Part shown: positions 10,207 through 21,289 of the stretch, piece by piece | How the letters are laid out: each line of letters opens with the position of its first letter | Numbering within the stretch: the first letter of the stretch is position 1 | Origin: Protonemura montana | Lineage: Eukaryota; Arthropoda; Insecta; Plecoptera; Nemouridae | Length of the DNA stretch: 64,000 nt | Reading direction: 5' to 3' | Assembly (NCBI GenBank): GCA_947568835.1 | Contig: OX387607.1 | Span: 18,068,277 to 18,132,276, forward strand | Position numbers and translations under genes: made by a program | The notes under the pieces: model-generated | Told to the model about the DNA's origin: nothing | What the model saw: only the letters and a program-made list of their open reading frames with translations | Database searches by the model: none

Positions 10207-11960
10207 GGAAGAACTATCAAAAGAGGAAATTGATGAAGACGCGAGTCGTTTAGTTTCTGACTCCTTCATGATATTGTCAGAGATGCAAATGCTGCACAAG
10301 CTTTCTCAGCCGTGGACGAAGGAGGAGAAGGAGTTTTCCCTTCAATTGCATTACACGTAGCCAGCACTCTACTTCATATTGCGTGATAACATGGGATTCC
10401 GTTTACCGTGTAAGGCGACGATCGAGTCGTGGCAAAATAACACTGGCGTGAAACCCGGCGAGTCTGAGGCACTACTTGAAAAGTTGAGAGCCAAAGTGCA
10501 GGGTATGGGTGCCAAAGAGCGGCAGTGTGTGTTACTGTTCGACGAAATGGCGATAAAAAAAAGACTTGCAATATTGCAGCAAATATGATTTAGTTGAAGG
10601 TTTCGAAGATTTAGGAGAGCTGGGTAGGAACGCTACGATGGCGACCAGCATATAAGTTTTTATGGTGCGCGGGCTTCATTACAATTATAAGATGCCAGTG
10701 TCGTTTTTCGTGGCAAATAACGGTGTCTCGAGTGCTAATCTCTTAAAGCTAGTCCAAAACACTATCGATAGCATGATCGATGTCGGTTCAGTGTAAGAGC
10801 GATCACGTGTGATCAGGGGCCCTGTAACAGGTCACTGTACAATTTACTCGGTGTCGACGAGAAAACGCCGTATTTTACCCACTCGACGGGTCGCAAAATT
10901 TATGCTTTGTTTGACGTTACCCATTTAATTAAGAGTGTTCGCAACAATCTAATGGCCAAGGACTTCATCGTGAAGTTTGACGGAGCTGCTCATCAGGTTT
11001 CGTGGAGAGACATTGTTCAAGCGTATCGGGTCGATATTAGCTCGTCTTTAGCTAGGGGTGCCGTTAAGTTGTCTCGCAAGCACTTAGCTCCAAATTCATT
11101 TGAAAAAATGAAAGTTAGTCTTGCCGTCCAGGTGTTTTCAATCTCTCTCTTTACGCCTGGATATCGACCCTTGTGATGACAAGCCTATTGCCGCATAATC
11201 CTCACGCACAATGGACTGCACAGTTTTGCAAACGAGTTAACCAAATTTTTTATTGTTTCAATAGTTCCCAGTTTAAAGTAGCTAACCCGTACAATTGCGC
11301 ACTTTCTGTGCAGCACAAAATAGCAGTCAGCTGTTAACGCGACGCTGTTCAGTTCATTGAGTGATGAGTCATTACCAGAAGGTCTTTGCGTGATGCTTTG
11401 TTTCCACCCTGCTGCACTGGGTTGAAGCTTACCATCATCGGGATTCTTCTTCTTTGGGACGATTTACACGAGGAGGGGACAATTTTCTTTATGACTAACC
11501 AGTTAACAACGGACTCCTTAGAAAACACATTTTCATGCATGCGTCAGAGAGGCGCCTTCGATCGCAATCCGTCGGTGCAGCGATGTAGGCGAATAATTCA
11601 GTATTTAGTGATGTTAGCGATAATCCGGCCCGTGAAAACCGCGAACTGCGTGGCAGATAGTACTGTCAGTGTAATGACTGTTGCTTTGGCACTTGCCGAA
11701 CTGAACGAAGATCCAGACGATCCGCTACCGGAACCGAGCCTTGTTGAGGATGCGTGGGCACTGTACTACACGCAGTCGAATGAATTCGATCAGCTCTGCC
11801 TAGAAGAGGTCGCTGCCATTGAAGAAACGATTAGAATCGAGACTGAGACTTGGAGTGTCGACGAGGGCGACCTTACCGAGGAGGACTCTTTCATGCGGCA
11901 ATCCATCGATCTGTCAAAGTCTGTCGTGGTGTATCCCGATTCTCTCAATTCGACATTGGA
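10207..11960 (+). pseudogene. P-element-like (THAP9-type) transposase, part 2 (catalytic core)
   Basis: Successive frames give the order of P-element transposase blocks: LSQPWTKEEKEFSLQLHY then LRDNMGFRLPCKATIESW (10280-10430), LLFDEMAIKKRL with the first catalytic Asp (10538), GFEDLGELGRNATMATS (10595), LFDVTHLIKSVRNNLM (10903-10960), LTTDSLENTFSCMRQRG (11497-11550), then an acidic tail. In-frame stops (for example in 10366-10370 and 10654) and frame changes show it is dead. The frames before and after the LINE join through the target duplication, so the LINE landed in an already recognisable transposase gene. P-type transposases excise and integrate DNA with a GTP cofactor; nothing here suggests residual function. 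Confidence 0.8.
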
Positions 11961-11974
11961 TTGTCGAACGTGTC

Positions 11975-12541
11975 GCCCTGGACGCGGATTGCTGTTTGCC
12001 CCTGGAGTGATTCAGACCGATTTTGAATCGGGGATCATCCCAGCGATCCGAGGACTGCTTCCCAACACGGATCATCGGGGCTGTTTATTCCACTTAGGAC
12101 GTCAGGGTCGAGATCAAACTCGGCCAAAGCCTCTTTCCTGACTGTGCGGAAGTCCGCGTCCGACTTGATGCCCTGGGCGTTTCCTTCCGCTAGCACGTCC
12201 GTGTCGGCGTTCACCAGCCGCTTCACTTTGTATGAGTGCTCACTCTGGTGACGAAGTACTTTCCTGGCGGCGTCGCGATCCGCGCCACGCAAGTCGCGAG
12301 TGCGCAGGTCAGCGTGGCGGACAGTTCTGTCACCAGTGTACACATCGACAAACATCCTCTCGCCTGCAGCGGGCTGCTGGCGGATAACAAGTCTGAAAGT
12401 CCTGCATTTCGTGTGCCTGCTGTAGCAACAGATCGTGTAGAACGTTTTACGACCCTGAGTTTTCCTGCGCACGATCAGCACGCACTTTCGGGGATCGGCA
12501 GCTTCAAACTTCGCTGATCTTCGGAATATTTTATGTGCCAT
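11975..12541. mobile_element. Rearranged MULE fragment inside the P-like pseudogene
   Basis: The plus strand at 11995-12105 reads VIQTDFESGIIPAIRGLLPN then GCLFHLG, the second-Asp and Cys/His block of MULE transposases. Directly after it, the minus strand at 12110-12541 reads the N-terminal zinc-binding region (CCYSRHTKCRTFRLVI, VRHAD, RARKVL-like helices). The two halves therefore face opposite ways. About 50 bp of P-like sequence (11905-11958) is repeated in diverged form just beyond (12543-12595), too long and too different for a MULE target duplication, so recombination between two P-like copies is more likely than simple insertion. Confidence 0.65.
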
Positions 12542-12542
12542 T

Positions 12543-13110
12543 CTCTTAATCTATCAAAGCATCTCGTGGTGTATCCAGATTCTCTCAATTAGACATTTGA
12601 GACGAATGCGATCGCCTACTTCGCTGGGTACGTCGCGGTTTCTTGTTACTAGAAGTTCAGATGCGAAGACTGTTAAGCAACTATGGTGAAAGACAATAAA
12701 AGACTGGAAATCACCGACAAGCTGCTGCTGTTGTCTACCGAGCTATGAAAACGTTAGCCAGTGAGTTTCTAAAGGTGTTCGCAGAGTCCGGACAGAAAAA
12801 AATCAACCAAAGACACCATAAAAAAATAATTTCGAACATGGTTCGTGGTGAGGTTGGAGTGTACCGCGCACAGGGGATTTATTTTGGAAAATTTGATTCG
12901 AGTGCGGTTTGTCAACCAGTGGCGTTCAATCGACGCAAGCTTACTAAAAGAGAGAGCCGATCGGCGATGAAGCAGAGCGCGAAGAAATGCTATCAAACCT
13001 GCTCAAGAAACCAAAAATCAGCCGACGGCCGAGAACAAAAATATGCTCGAATAGCTCGCTATGTTTATCTCGGCATGCACGAGTCAAGTGTCACCCAGTT
13101 GTTAAAATAG
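12543..13110 (+). pseudogene. P-element-like transposase, part 3 (C-terminal end)
   Basis: It starts with the diverged repeat of 11905-11958, then ETNAIAYFAGYVA (12600-12640), the C-terminal block seen in P-type transposases. A stop and frame changes follow. A frame from 12745 to 13110 reads MKTLASEFLKVFAESG and a basic stretch, plausibly the last C-terminal part. It is broken by several stops. Inverted ends for this element were not found. Confidence 0.55.
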
Positions 13111-13116
13111 GTACTT

Positions 13117-14582
13117 TTGATTAATTTTTTTTTTAGACATCCAGAGGCAGCATCCCAAGTAACATTTTCCTCGGTGAGATCCACCTTGAACCGGGCACGC
13201 GCCGCTGCACAGCCGCCAGTACCAGAGACCCTCACTCAATATGGGGAAACTCTATTGAGTGCAGAAAGGCGAGGCCGATATGGAATCACTCTTGGCCCGG
13301 TCCCGGAACCGTTGTGCCAGGCAGTCCTCGAGGGCGAAGGTGGGACGACAGTCGTCGTGGCCTCGAGGACACCAGCTCTGGCACACCAGAGCTGCATGCG
13401 GCCGACAGCGAGTCAGCTTTTTACCCTGCACGTGATGGTGCTGTGGAGTGAGTGACAGGTAAAATCAATGAGGCGAGATGATGGTTTGTAAGTCCTCGTT
13501 TATTTAGACCGGATGGGTCACAGAGATTTCTAAATAGGGATCCGAGCAGACTCGTTGTCGTTGCTCGAGGATGACTAATTGCTTTCTTCCTATCTGTTCG
13601 TTTCCGACCAATCTTGGCACCACCCGCGAATCCCGCCACGCCGCGCCACCGGCGCGCAGTTCGAAAGGTGGCGGGAGGCATCCCCCACAGTGCAATCCAA
13701 GAATTATTCCTATTTTTGGTCTGTTGTTTCAGGCAATTCCCGTGGTTTACGCCTTAATGGAGCGATGAAGCACAGCTGCTGATGAGCAGCTCCTGCGCTT
13801 CATAGTCACCAACTTGGCTGCCCCGGGCCGGACGCCAGAGTGATTGTCACCGACTTCGAGGCTGCACTGCAAAGGGCAATATATTTGAACTATATACGTG
13901 AGGAACGAACTGGCTCCAGATATGGAGCCACTAAAATCATTACAGACTTTGAACGGGCTTTGCAGTCCTCCTTGAGGGAAGTGTTTCCAGCAGCACTAGT
14001 ACAGGGCTGCTGGTTTCACTATGCACAGGTTCGTTCATTTTCTAATTAAAAATATCTAACTTAAACGTGGTTTCTTACCACAAAGAATTGTGATAATAAC
14101 TTCAGAGCACGTCTATTTTCGCAGTGCATCCTCAGAAAGGTGCGAGCATTGGGACTGTTGCCGGTCCTCCAAGTTCCAGCAGGGAAGAAGGCTGTTCGTA
14201 TGTTGATGACCCTTCCACTCTTGCCTGCTGGAGACATGGAGCCGGTGTGCACACCATTGCAGCATTTGCAAATGTCAACGGGCTTGCCGGCCAGCTGCAG
14301 CCGTTGTTCGAATACGTGAGGAGACAATGGCTCAGCGGCATGATGCCAGAGACGCTGTCCGTCTACCAGGAGGCTAGGCGTACAAACAACCACGTGGAGT
14401 GCTTCCACAAAAACCTCTGTGGGAGATTCCACGGGGTTCATCCGAGTATTAGTGTATTCAAGAAACATACAACACACATTGAATTAATATCAGACGAGGT
14501 AAGTTATCGCTTGAAGCAGGAGCCCGAGCCGGGCACGCGCCGCTTCAATACCTCTGATACCGAAGACTTGCACTGGGTTTAG
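13117..14582 (+). pseudogene. MULE-type transposase copy 1, intron-containing and degraded
   Basis: Exon-like blocks in order: an N-terminal helix region (13136-13455), a strand with AIPVVYALM (13735-13760), then VIVTDFEAALQRAI and ITDFERALQSSL...GCWFHYAQ (13850-14030), which carries the second catalytic Asp and the Cys/His pair, a GT donor after the HYAQ codons, and a C-terminal exon (14125-14480) with NGLAGQLQPLFEYVRRQWL, SVYQEARRTNNHVE and FHKNL, where the last acidic residue sits. An insertion splits and duplicates the Asp block. FLYWCH-linked MULEs of this kind are common in invertebrates. Frames shift between blocks, so no full protein can be made as written. Confidence 0.65.
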
Positions 14583-15720
14583 GGAAACCCTATAGAGTGC
14601 AGAATGGCGAGGCTGATACGTTAAAACACTTGGCCCGGGCCTGTTGTGCCAGGCTGTCCTCGAGGGCAAAGGTGGGACGACAGTCGTCATGGCCTCGAGG
14701 ACAACAGGTCCTAACTTTTAACTGGCAAACCAGAGCTGCATGCGGACGCTACCTTTAAAGTAGTTCCGCAGAGGCCGACAGCGAGCCAGCTTTTCACCCT
14801 GCACGTGATGGTGCAATCCGTGGTAAGTGCATTTCGACAATCGTCTATTTCTTAAGTTTTACTTTTTGAGAATTTTCCGGTGAAATTATTCCTTTTTTTT
14901 GTTCTGTTGTTTCAGGCAATTCCCGTGGTCTACGCGACGAAGCAGCGACGAAGTGCAGCTGCTTCTGAGCAGCTCCTGCGCTTCGTAGTCACCAACTTGG
15001 CTGCCCCGGGCCGGACGCCGAGGGTGATTGTCACTGACTTCGAGGCTGCACTGCAAAGGGCAATAAGAAATGTGTTTCCAGCCTCCCCAACAATAGGATG
15101 TTGGTTTCATTACATACAGGCAAGTAATAAGAAGGTGCCCGGCAAGAGAACTTGTTTTTTAATATGCAAATTCGGACTGTTTTTGTGTGTGGCTTTACAT
15201 TTCGCTGTGGATTCAGGATCTTCTAGCCATGCTTCTAGCCATTCTGGCTCTACCGCTTCTGCCAGCAGCGCTGATGCGTCAGGGCCTCGAAGCCGTTACA
15301 ACCGTGCTGGCTGGCCACAGCCTCCCAGACCAACTGCGCCAGCTGATGCTGTACATGGAGCGGCAATGGGTGCGGCAGGTCGGATTCGAAAGGTTCTCGG
15401 TATATCGACAGGCCCGTAGCACCAACAACCACATGAAGGCCTTCCATGCCATGCTGCGAGGGCTGTTCGATGTGGTTAGTCCCAGCATATGGCTGTTCAC
15501 TGGTAAGCCCAATCTCAAAAATATTTTTTATAATTTCAAATATTCAGTTAATTTTATGACAATTCATCTTGTTACATTCCAGCATCTCTGCAAACACTTG
15601 AAAACAAGCAGCGGCTGCAGCTTGCAGTGATGGAGGGGCCGGTGTTTCGTTTTCCCCGGAGACGGGCGAACAGGCAGCGCCAGGACAGGAGGATTGCCAC
15701 AACAACGGCGATCTGATAAC
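14583..15720 (+). pseudogene. MULE-type transposase copy 2, intron-containing
   Basis: A second copy repeats the same blocks with about 80-90 percent similarity by eye: GPVVPGCPRG frame remnants (14630-14700), RPTASQLFTLHVMV (14773-14820), then exon 14916-15118 reading AIPVVYATKQRRS...VIVTDFEAALQRAI...GCWFHYIQ, cleaner than copy 1, a GT donor after it, an exon 15216-15503 with QDLLAMLLAILALPLLP, LRQLMLYMERQW, SVYRQARSTNNHM and FHAML, then GTAAG, and a short basic exon from 15582. The parallel layout indicates local duplication of one gene. Confidence 0.65.
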
Positions 15721-16122
15721 CATCGTGCACATGGAAGACAGCGAGGTGGAGGACGTTGGTAAGAGGTGATTCTCACAAATTATTGACCAAGGGGCCAAAG
15801 AAATTGAATGTAAAATCCCGCCATGTTTAAAACAATTGATAACCGAAGGAAGTGTTGTCAATTATATACTCTAGACATCTAAAACATTCCAAATCTCAGC
15901 CAAATCTCTGCGGGCACCGTCTTGGTTCCTGGTTGGCTTGTTGGTTCAGGCGTTAAATAATTTTAGTGTTTGTTGAAACACTTGTAACCAAACAACTGTT
16001 GCCACGTTAAACAAAATTAGTCCAAGGCAATCGTTTTCGTTCACCAACAACGGATCGTGCTGATTTGAGGTTTGAGCTGATTTGAGGTTTGAGAACTTAT
16101 ACATGCCATTCTTATATTTTAG

Positions 16123-16252
16123 GCGAGCCTGCGCTCGTGTCCGCCGTGCCCGTCGTACTAGAGCCGGCAATTCCCGCCGTCCCCACCGCACTAGAACCGG
16201 AAGTTCCCGAAGTGCACGATGACTTCGTCCTCATGGTTGATGACGATAAATA
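16123..16252 (+). CDS. Putative last exon of the MULE-like gene, acidic tail
   Basis: An AG acceptor (TATTTTAG) precedes an open stretch reading GEPALVSAVPVVLEPAI followed by more Pro/Val/Glu-rich sequence and ending HDDFVLMVDDDK and TAA. It has no domain I recognise. A poly(A) signal lies 97 bp downstream, so it looks like a terminal exon. Linking it to copy 2 is an inference from position and orientation. Confidence 0.4.
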
Positions 16253-16348
16253 ATATAATAATATACAGTCACGAAGTGCCCGTGGCGGGCGTTGCCTCTA
16301 TTGTAGTTGTCAGTCTTTGTGACTAAGCGCAATGTATCTTAAAATGTG

Positions 16349-16354
16349 AATAAA
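16349..16354 (+). terminator. Poly(A) signal AATAAA
   Basis: Canonical hexamer 97 bp after the stop of the acidic last exon, followed by a T/G-rich stretch. Confidence 0.5.
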
Positions 16355-16599
16355 ATCTTGTACTTTATATTTTAAATCTTGTACTCTGCACCAGCGATGT
16401 GCGCACCCCCTGGCGGTTGACTCCATCAACGGCGTCCTCTGTGTATCTGGAGACTTTCCGTTAGGCTGCTAGGACATGGCGAGTCTATCAACCTTGTAGA
16501 GGACGCCGTCAAAGGCAGACATGTTAGGGAGTGGTCGATTTTCTTAATCACACCGGCCCTCGTACGATCACTTAAGTTGGGGCTTTTGTATCTGGAGCT

Positions 16600-17552
16600 T
16601 ACTCGGGTCTATTGGAGTGGGAGCTTACTCGGGGCTATTGGAGTGGGAGCTTACTCAGGTCTATTGGAGTGGGAGCTTACTCAGGTCTATTGGAGTGGGA
16701 GCTTACTCAGGTCTATTGGAGTGGGAGCTTACTCAGGTCTATTGGAGTGGGAGCTTACTCAGGTCTATTGGAGTGGGAGCTTACTCATGTCTATTGGAGT
16801 GGGAGTTTTCTAAAGTCTATTGGAGTGGGAGCTTACTGAGGTCTATTGGAGTGGGAGCTTACTCAGGTCTATTGGAGTGGGAGCTTTCTCGGGGCTATTG
16901 GAGTGGGAGCTTACTCAGGTCTATTGGAGTGGGAGCTTACTCAGGTCTATCGGAGTGGGAGCTTACTCAGGTCTATTGGAGTGGGAGCTTTCTCGGGGCT
17001 ATTGGAGTGGGAGCTTACTCAGGTCTATTGGAGTGGGAGCTTACTGAGGTCTATTGGAGTGGGAGTTTTCTAAGGTCTTTTGGAGTGGGAGCTTACTCAG
17101 GTCTATTGGAGTGGGAGCTTACTCAGGTCTATTGGAGTGGGAGCTTAATCAGGTCTATTGGAGTGGGAGCTTACTCAGGTATATTGGAGTGGGAGCCTAC
17201 TCAGGTCTATTGGAGTGGGAGCTTACTCAGGTCTATTGGAGTGGTAGCTTACTCACGTCTATTGCAGTGGAAGCTTGCTCAGGTCTATTGGAGTGGGAGC
17301 TTACTCAGGTCTATTGGAGTGGAAGCTTACTCAGGTCTATTGGAGTGGAAGCTTGCTCAGGTCTATTGGAGTGGGAGCTTACTCAGGTCTATTGGAGTGG
17401 GAGCTTACTCAGGTCTATTGGAGTGGGAGCTTACTCAGGTATATTGGAGTGGGAGCTTACTCAGGTCTATTGGAGTGGGAGCTTACTCAGGTCTATTGGA
17501 GTGGGAGCTAACTCAGGTCTATTGGAGTGGGAGCTTACTCAGGTCTATGTCA
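16600..17552. repeat. 26-bp tandem array, about 36 units
   Basis: Unit CTATTGGAGTGGGAGCTTAC plus TCAGGT, with a few recurrent variants (TCGGGG, TGAGGT, TTTCTAAGG). Because 26 is not a multiple of 3 and no frame of the unit has a stop, all three plus-strand frames are open across it. This is a property of the repeat and not a gene. 17560-17985 shows nothing recognisable. Confidence 0.95.
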
Positions 17553-17988
17553 AGGTTTGCTGGATGCAACTAATAGATCAAACCACTTTTCCGATCGCGA
17601 CAAAACAAAACTAGGCGATAAATCACACCATTGATAACAGATTTCGTCCCATGGTTACACGTCGGGTAATAACTACCTGTTCAAGCGGCTTTGCCAGTGT
17701 TTTTCAAAAGCAGCTGTTTCGTAGCAGCTGTGGATCTCAAATTTCTTTCATCTGTTTATAATACCAAACTCAAATTAAAAATAAAATCCAGCCAAACATG
17801 TTGCAAATCCTCTGTTTCTAGTTGTATTCAGTTTTTAAAATTTATATTTTTTTTAAATGGATATTCCGGAAAATGTGCACTTAAAGAGATTTATAAGTTG
17901 CTGTTATAGTTTTTTCCAACCCTGAAAAGAATTACAAATATTAGTTAGGTGCTTTGGAAAAAAAGCCTCTGGAGGCGATGCAACTCCC

Positions 17989-18265
17989 ATAAGCAACACT
18001 GCGCTGGGTCAGGTATTGGATGGGTGACCATCGAACGGTTTGGCGTGTTGGAAACACCGGTCCTCGTGAGATCACCGAAGTTAAGCAACACTGCGCTGGG
18101 TTAGGTATTGGATGGGTGACCATCGACGGGTTTGGCGTTTTGGAAACACCGGTCCTCGTGAGATCACCGAAGTTAAGCAACACTGCGCTGGGTCAGATAT
18201 TGGATGGGTGACCACCGAACGGTTTGGCGTGTTGGAAACACCGGTCCTCGTGAGATCACCGAAGT
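17989..18265 (+). repeat. Three 92-bp tandem units derived from 5S rRNA
   Basis: Each unit contains GATCACCGAAGTTAAGCAAC, then TTAGGTATTGGATGGGTGAC, the A-box/C-box promoter region of animal 5S rRNA genes in the right order and spacing. AAGCAACACTGCGCTGGG starts at 17991, 18083 and 18175, exactly 92 bp apart. Each unit lacks the first 25 or so and the last 10 or so bases of a 5S gene (about 120 bp), and the ends are joined at a shared ACACC. It is not a functional 5S gene; the internal Pol III promoter elements look largely intact. Confidence 0.85.
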
Positions 18266-18662
18266 ATCAACCTCTCGAAAACTTTTGAAAATGATTTTCC
18301 ATGTTGATTTGGGTGAAGTTCACACGCCAACAAATAGCCTAGTAGCTGATGTGTCGCTAAACCCCACATTAATAATAAATAATTTAGATCCCCGAACTTC
18401 GATTGTTAGAACAGGTAAAAATTGACACCGAAAACACTGTCGTTATTTCTCGCAGATTACTCTCATTTGAGACTGGTTTACACTAAATTAATCTTTACTA
18501 ATGCTAACCTCAACGATTGATAAACATAAATCGATATTATGAGTCGTAATTATTTAATTGTAGAGTTTTTTTACAAGGGACGACCTCCAGCGCTATCTTT
18601 TTTCAACCTCCGTTACCACGTGTTGCCGGCTTCGTTTGCTCAGCAGAACGCTCAACATTTAA

Positions 18663-18982
18663 TACACTAGGATTAATTTGAGTTTGCCACTTTCTGGAGT
18701 GCTTGTACCAACCTAGAAAACATGACACCATGATGCTACTGTTACACTAGGATTAATTTGAGTTTGCCACTTTCTGGGGTGCTTGTACCAACCTAGAAAA
18801 TATGACACCATGATGCTGCTGTTACACTAGGATTAATTTGAGTTTGCCACTTTCTGGGCTGCTTGTACCAACCTAGAAAACATGACACCATGATGCTACT
18901 GTTACACTAGGATTAATTTGAGTTTGCTACTTTCTAGGATGCTTGTACCAACCTAGAAAATATGACACCATGATGCTGTTGT
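18663..18982. repeat. 80-bp tandem repeat, four units (locus 1)
   Basis: Units start TACACTAGGATTAATTTGAG at 18663, 18743, 18823 and 18903. The same unit, and about 100 bp of sequence after it (AACTATCCGATTAAAAAGC onward), recur at 46150-46550. It holds no ORF or known gene. Confidence 0.95.
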
Positions 18983-19311
18983 TAACTATCCGATTAAAAA
19001 GCAACAAAATAATGTTTTCTTTGGTTGAAACATTTAATAATTTCAGATAAACAAATATTTAATGAAAAACAATATATTTTAATCAACTAAAGTTCAAATT
19101 ACTATATTTTGGATTACTTTTAACTTTTATCAGGTTTAGGCAGGAAACCAAGCTTGCAAACTGCTTTTTGGCAGCCATTGCTAGAATCCGCTAGTGTATG
19201 GTAGGTATTTAGCGGCAGGTCCGCGTTTTTGTTCTTCATCGAGTGGCGAATCATTGAAACTCTCAGAGTATTATTTTCATTGCCCTGAAGTCGTCTCCTG
19301 CAATTTTCCAG

Positions 19312-19565
19312 GACGGGTTAGTTCCAGCCTGGCTACCAGGTAGCGCCGACATCGACGTCACAGTTCATGTTTTGAAAATTAAATTAATTGATAATTTCTT
19401 CTCAGCTGATAATGACGTCAGCGAAGACTCACGACTGTCAGTTCGAGAAAAAAATTGCAGAATAAATTGGCTACATATGCAACAGGTGTTCATTCGATTG
19501 GTGGCCAAGTTGGTAAAGTCGTTGCGTTTCATCGAGAGGAGCCTGGGTTCGCATCCCGGTGATGG
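19312..19565 (+). mobile_element. tRNA-like SINE, core plus tRNA-like module
   Basis: A core block (GGTTAGTTCCAGCCTGGCTA onward) is followed by a tRNA-like module at 19490-19560 with an A box TGGCCAAGTTGG and a B box GGTTCGCATCC at tRNA-like spacing. The same core occurs at 20538-20590 and, on the minus strand, at 21300-21346. Pol III transcription is possible. It is not a functional tRNA: the acceptor arms do not pair. Confidence 0.65.
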
Positions 19566-19747
19566 AACACATTTTTCTTTTCGAAAAAATGCTAATCGTG
19601 ATCTATTAAGCAACTGTGTTGCTAAGACATATTTAAAATGTAAGAATTATTGATGTAAATAACTTCATTGGTTGCTAAGCAATAAACAGATCGGTTGCAT
19701 TAGCTTCCTTATGTACTTGTGCATGTATTATCATACCCACATTAGTA

Positions 19748-19822
19748 CACGCCGTAGCTCTGTGGATAGCGAGCTCACATGTGATGTGAACGGCTTGCGT
19801 TCGGTTCCCAGTCGGGTAGCAT
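19748..19822 (+). mobile_element. tRNA-like sequence, SINE-type
   Basis: TAGCTCTGTGG A box and a GTTCGGTTCCC B-box-like element 40 bp apart, followed by sequence resembling a SINE body. Its stems are imperfect, so I read it as a SINE head and not a tRNA gene. Confidence 0.45.
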
Positions 19823-20255
19823 TTTGGCTACGTCAAGCTCGAGTCGCTCTGGTGGCAAATCGTCGAAGTAAGTTGCTGTGAGTGCCAGATTCTGCCGACA
19901 GGTTCCGCTGCTCTTAGCACGACTGCGCGTTCGGTGAAACCTTTTAGATAAGAGTCATATTTTAAATTACTGTCAGTGTGGGCGTTTCCCTCCATGCAGC
20001 TGATGTCTGTGTGGTGAAGTGCAGTGATGTGCTTCGCTGCTGACGTCAGCGGCAAGATTCGTATCAGCGTTCAAAGGCTGGGACTAAAATGAGTTGGCCA
20101 ATGCGACCAGTTCGAAGCCCGTCCATTATTTGGATGCATGGTTGTGTTGGATGGCAGTTGGTCCATCCATGGTGAAATATTCAGGATGAATTAACTGAAC
20201 AGGACTTGGGAAATATTGCTGATGATGGGCATTCATATTTGATGAAGTCTACTGA

Positions 20256-20600
20256 TGCACTCGAAAAATATTTTGCTTAAAATTCATCGATGCAGTGGTT
20301 GAAGATTTGTTCGGATTCTTTGCTGCTGTCGTCACAGTTCGACAGTTTATTAATCCCAAAGAACCATCATCTTATATAGCGGCTCGAGTGGTCGAGTGGT
20401 TAGAGTGACTGACTGGTGTACAGAGGGTACCGAGTTCGATTATCGTCGTGGACTACTTTTTGTTTATACTTTTGCTGGCCACAATCATTTTAGTCTTACT
20501 ACGATTTTTTTTTTATTTTCAAATAATTTTTCCAGTCCTGGTTAGTTCCAGCCTGGCTCACAGGTGGCGGCTCCGTCGACGTCGGAAGGATTTTTTAAAA
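20256..20600 (+). mobile_element. tRNA-like SINE, Ser/Leu-type head (plus copy)
   Basis: Body (GATGCAGTGGTTGAAGATTTG) then a tRNA-like module at 20385-20455 with TGGTCGAGTGG and GAGTTCGATTATC, then the GTTAGTTCCAGCCTGGCT core at 20540. The same order is found on the minus strand at 21300-21600, so body, tRNA-like module and core form one element type. Confidence 0.6.
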
Positions 20601-21103
20601 ATTTATTTTCAATTGCAGATTTGAGTACCGTTGGTGATGACGTCATTACCTCGCTCGCGGCGTCATTTTGAGGCTAGGCTGTTATAGCCCAAGGCAACAT
20701 GTCACAAATACTTGACATGTGACTTCACTAATCCCTGCACTGAGTGCAAAGAGTGGGAAGAGTCCGTACAAGACTGGACCCAGCCTCCAGCGATGGGTGG
20801 GAGTAGCAATTAGCCACTCCAAGAAAAAGAGCTTCCATCGCTTGCCAAGATCCGACGTGGATCAGCAAGACGATGGAGGCCGACTGGTGCAGGACCAGTA
20901 ACATTATCATGCACTCGACCCCCTAGACATGTGCCAAGTATCACCGAACATGCGCTAGTGTGTGCCTTTTTGATGCTAGCGCTACCTGTTGTGCTTCAAA
21001 CGAACTTGATCAATTAGTATTGGGTCGGTAACAGGTGACTACTCGATCGGCTGTCAAAGGCTGGCAGTGTCACATGGTAAATTGAAGGCAAGTAGAATTA
21101 ACA

Positions 21104-21178
21104 AGTTCGTGGTGGCTAAGTTGGCAGAGTCGTTGCTTCTGATCGCGGTGGTCCTGGGTTCGTAACCCGGTGCATGAG
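21104..21178 (+). mobile_element. tRNA-like module of the first SINE type
   Basis: A box TGGCTAAGTTGG and B box GGTTCGTAACC, similar to the module at 19490-19560. It lies next to, but in opposite orientation from, the minus-strand SINE that follows. 20600-21100 holds no recognisable gene. Confidence 0.5.
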
Positions 21179-21289
21179 CACTTTTCGGTTGTGGAAAAAA
21201 TTAATAAACGACTAAAACACTAAAGAATTACTAAAACAGACGAGAGTCGTTGAGAGTCGTTGAATTACATTTTTTGAATTACATTTTCA

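Noticed and set aside
16577-17614. Long open frames in all three plus frames, up to 318 codons
   Set aside because: They are produced by a stop-free 26-bp repeat; no start context, exon signals or domain.
17989-18265. Functional 5S rRNA genes
   Set aside because: Each unit lacks both ends of the 5S gene and is 92 bp, not about 120 bp.
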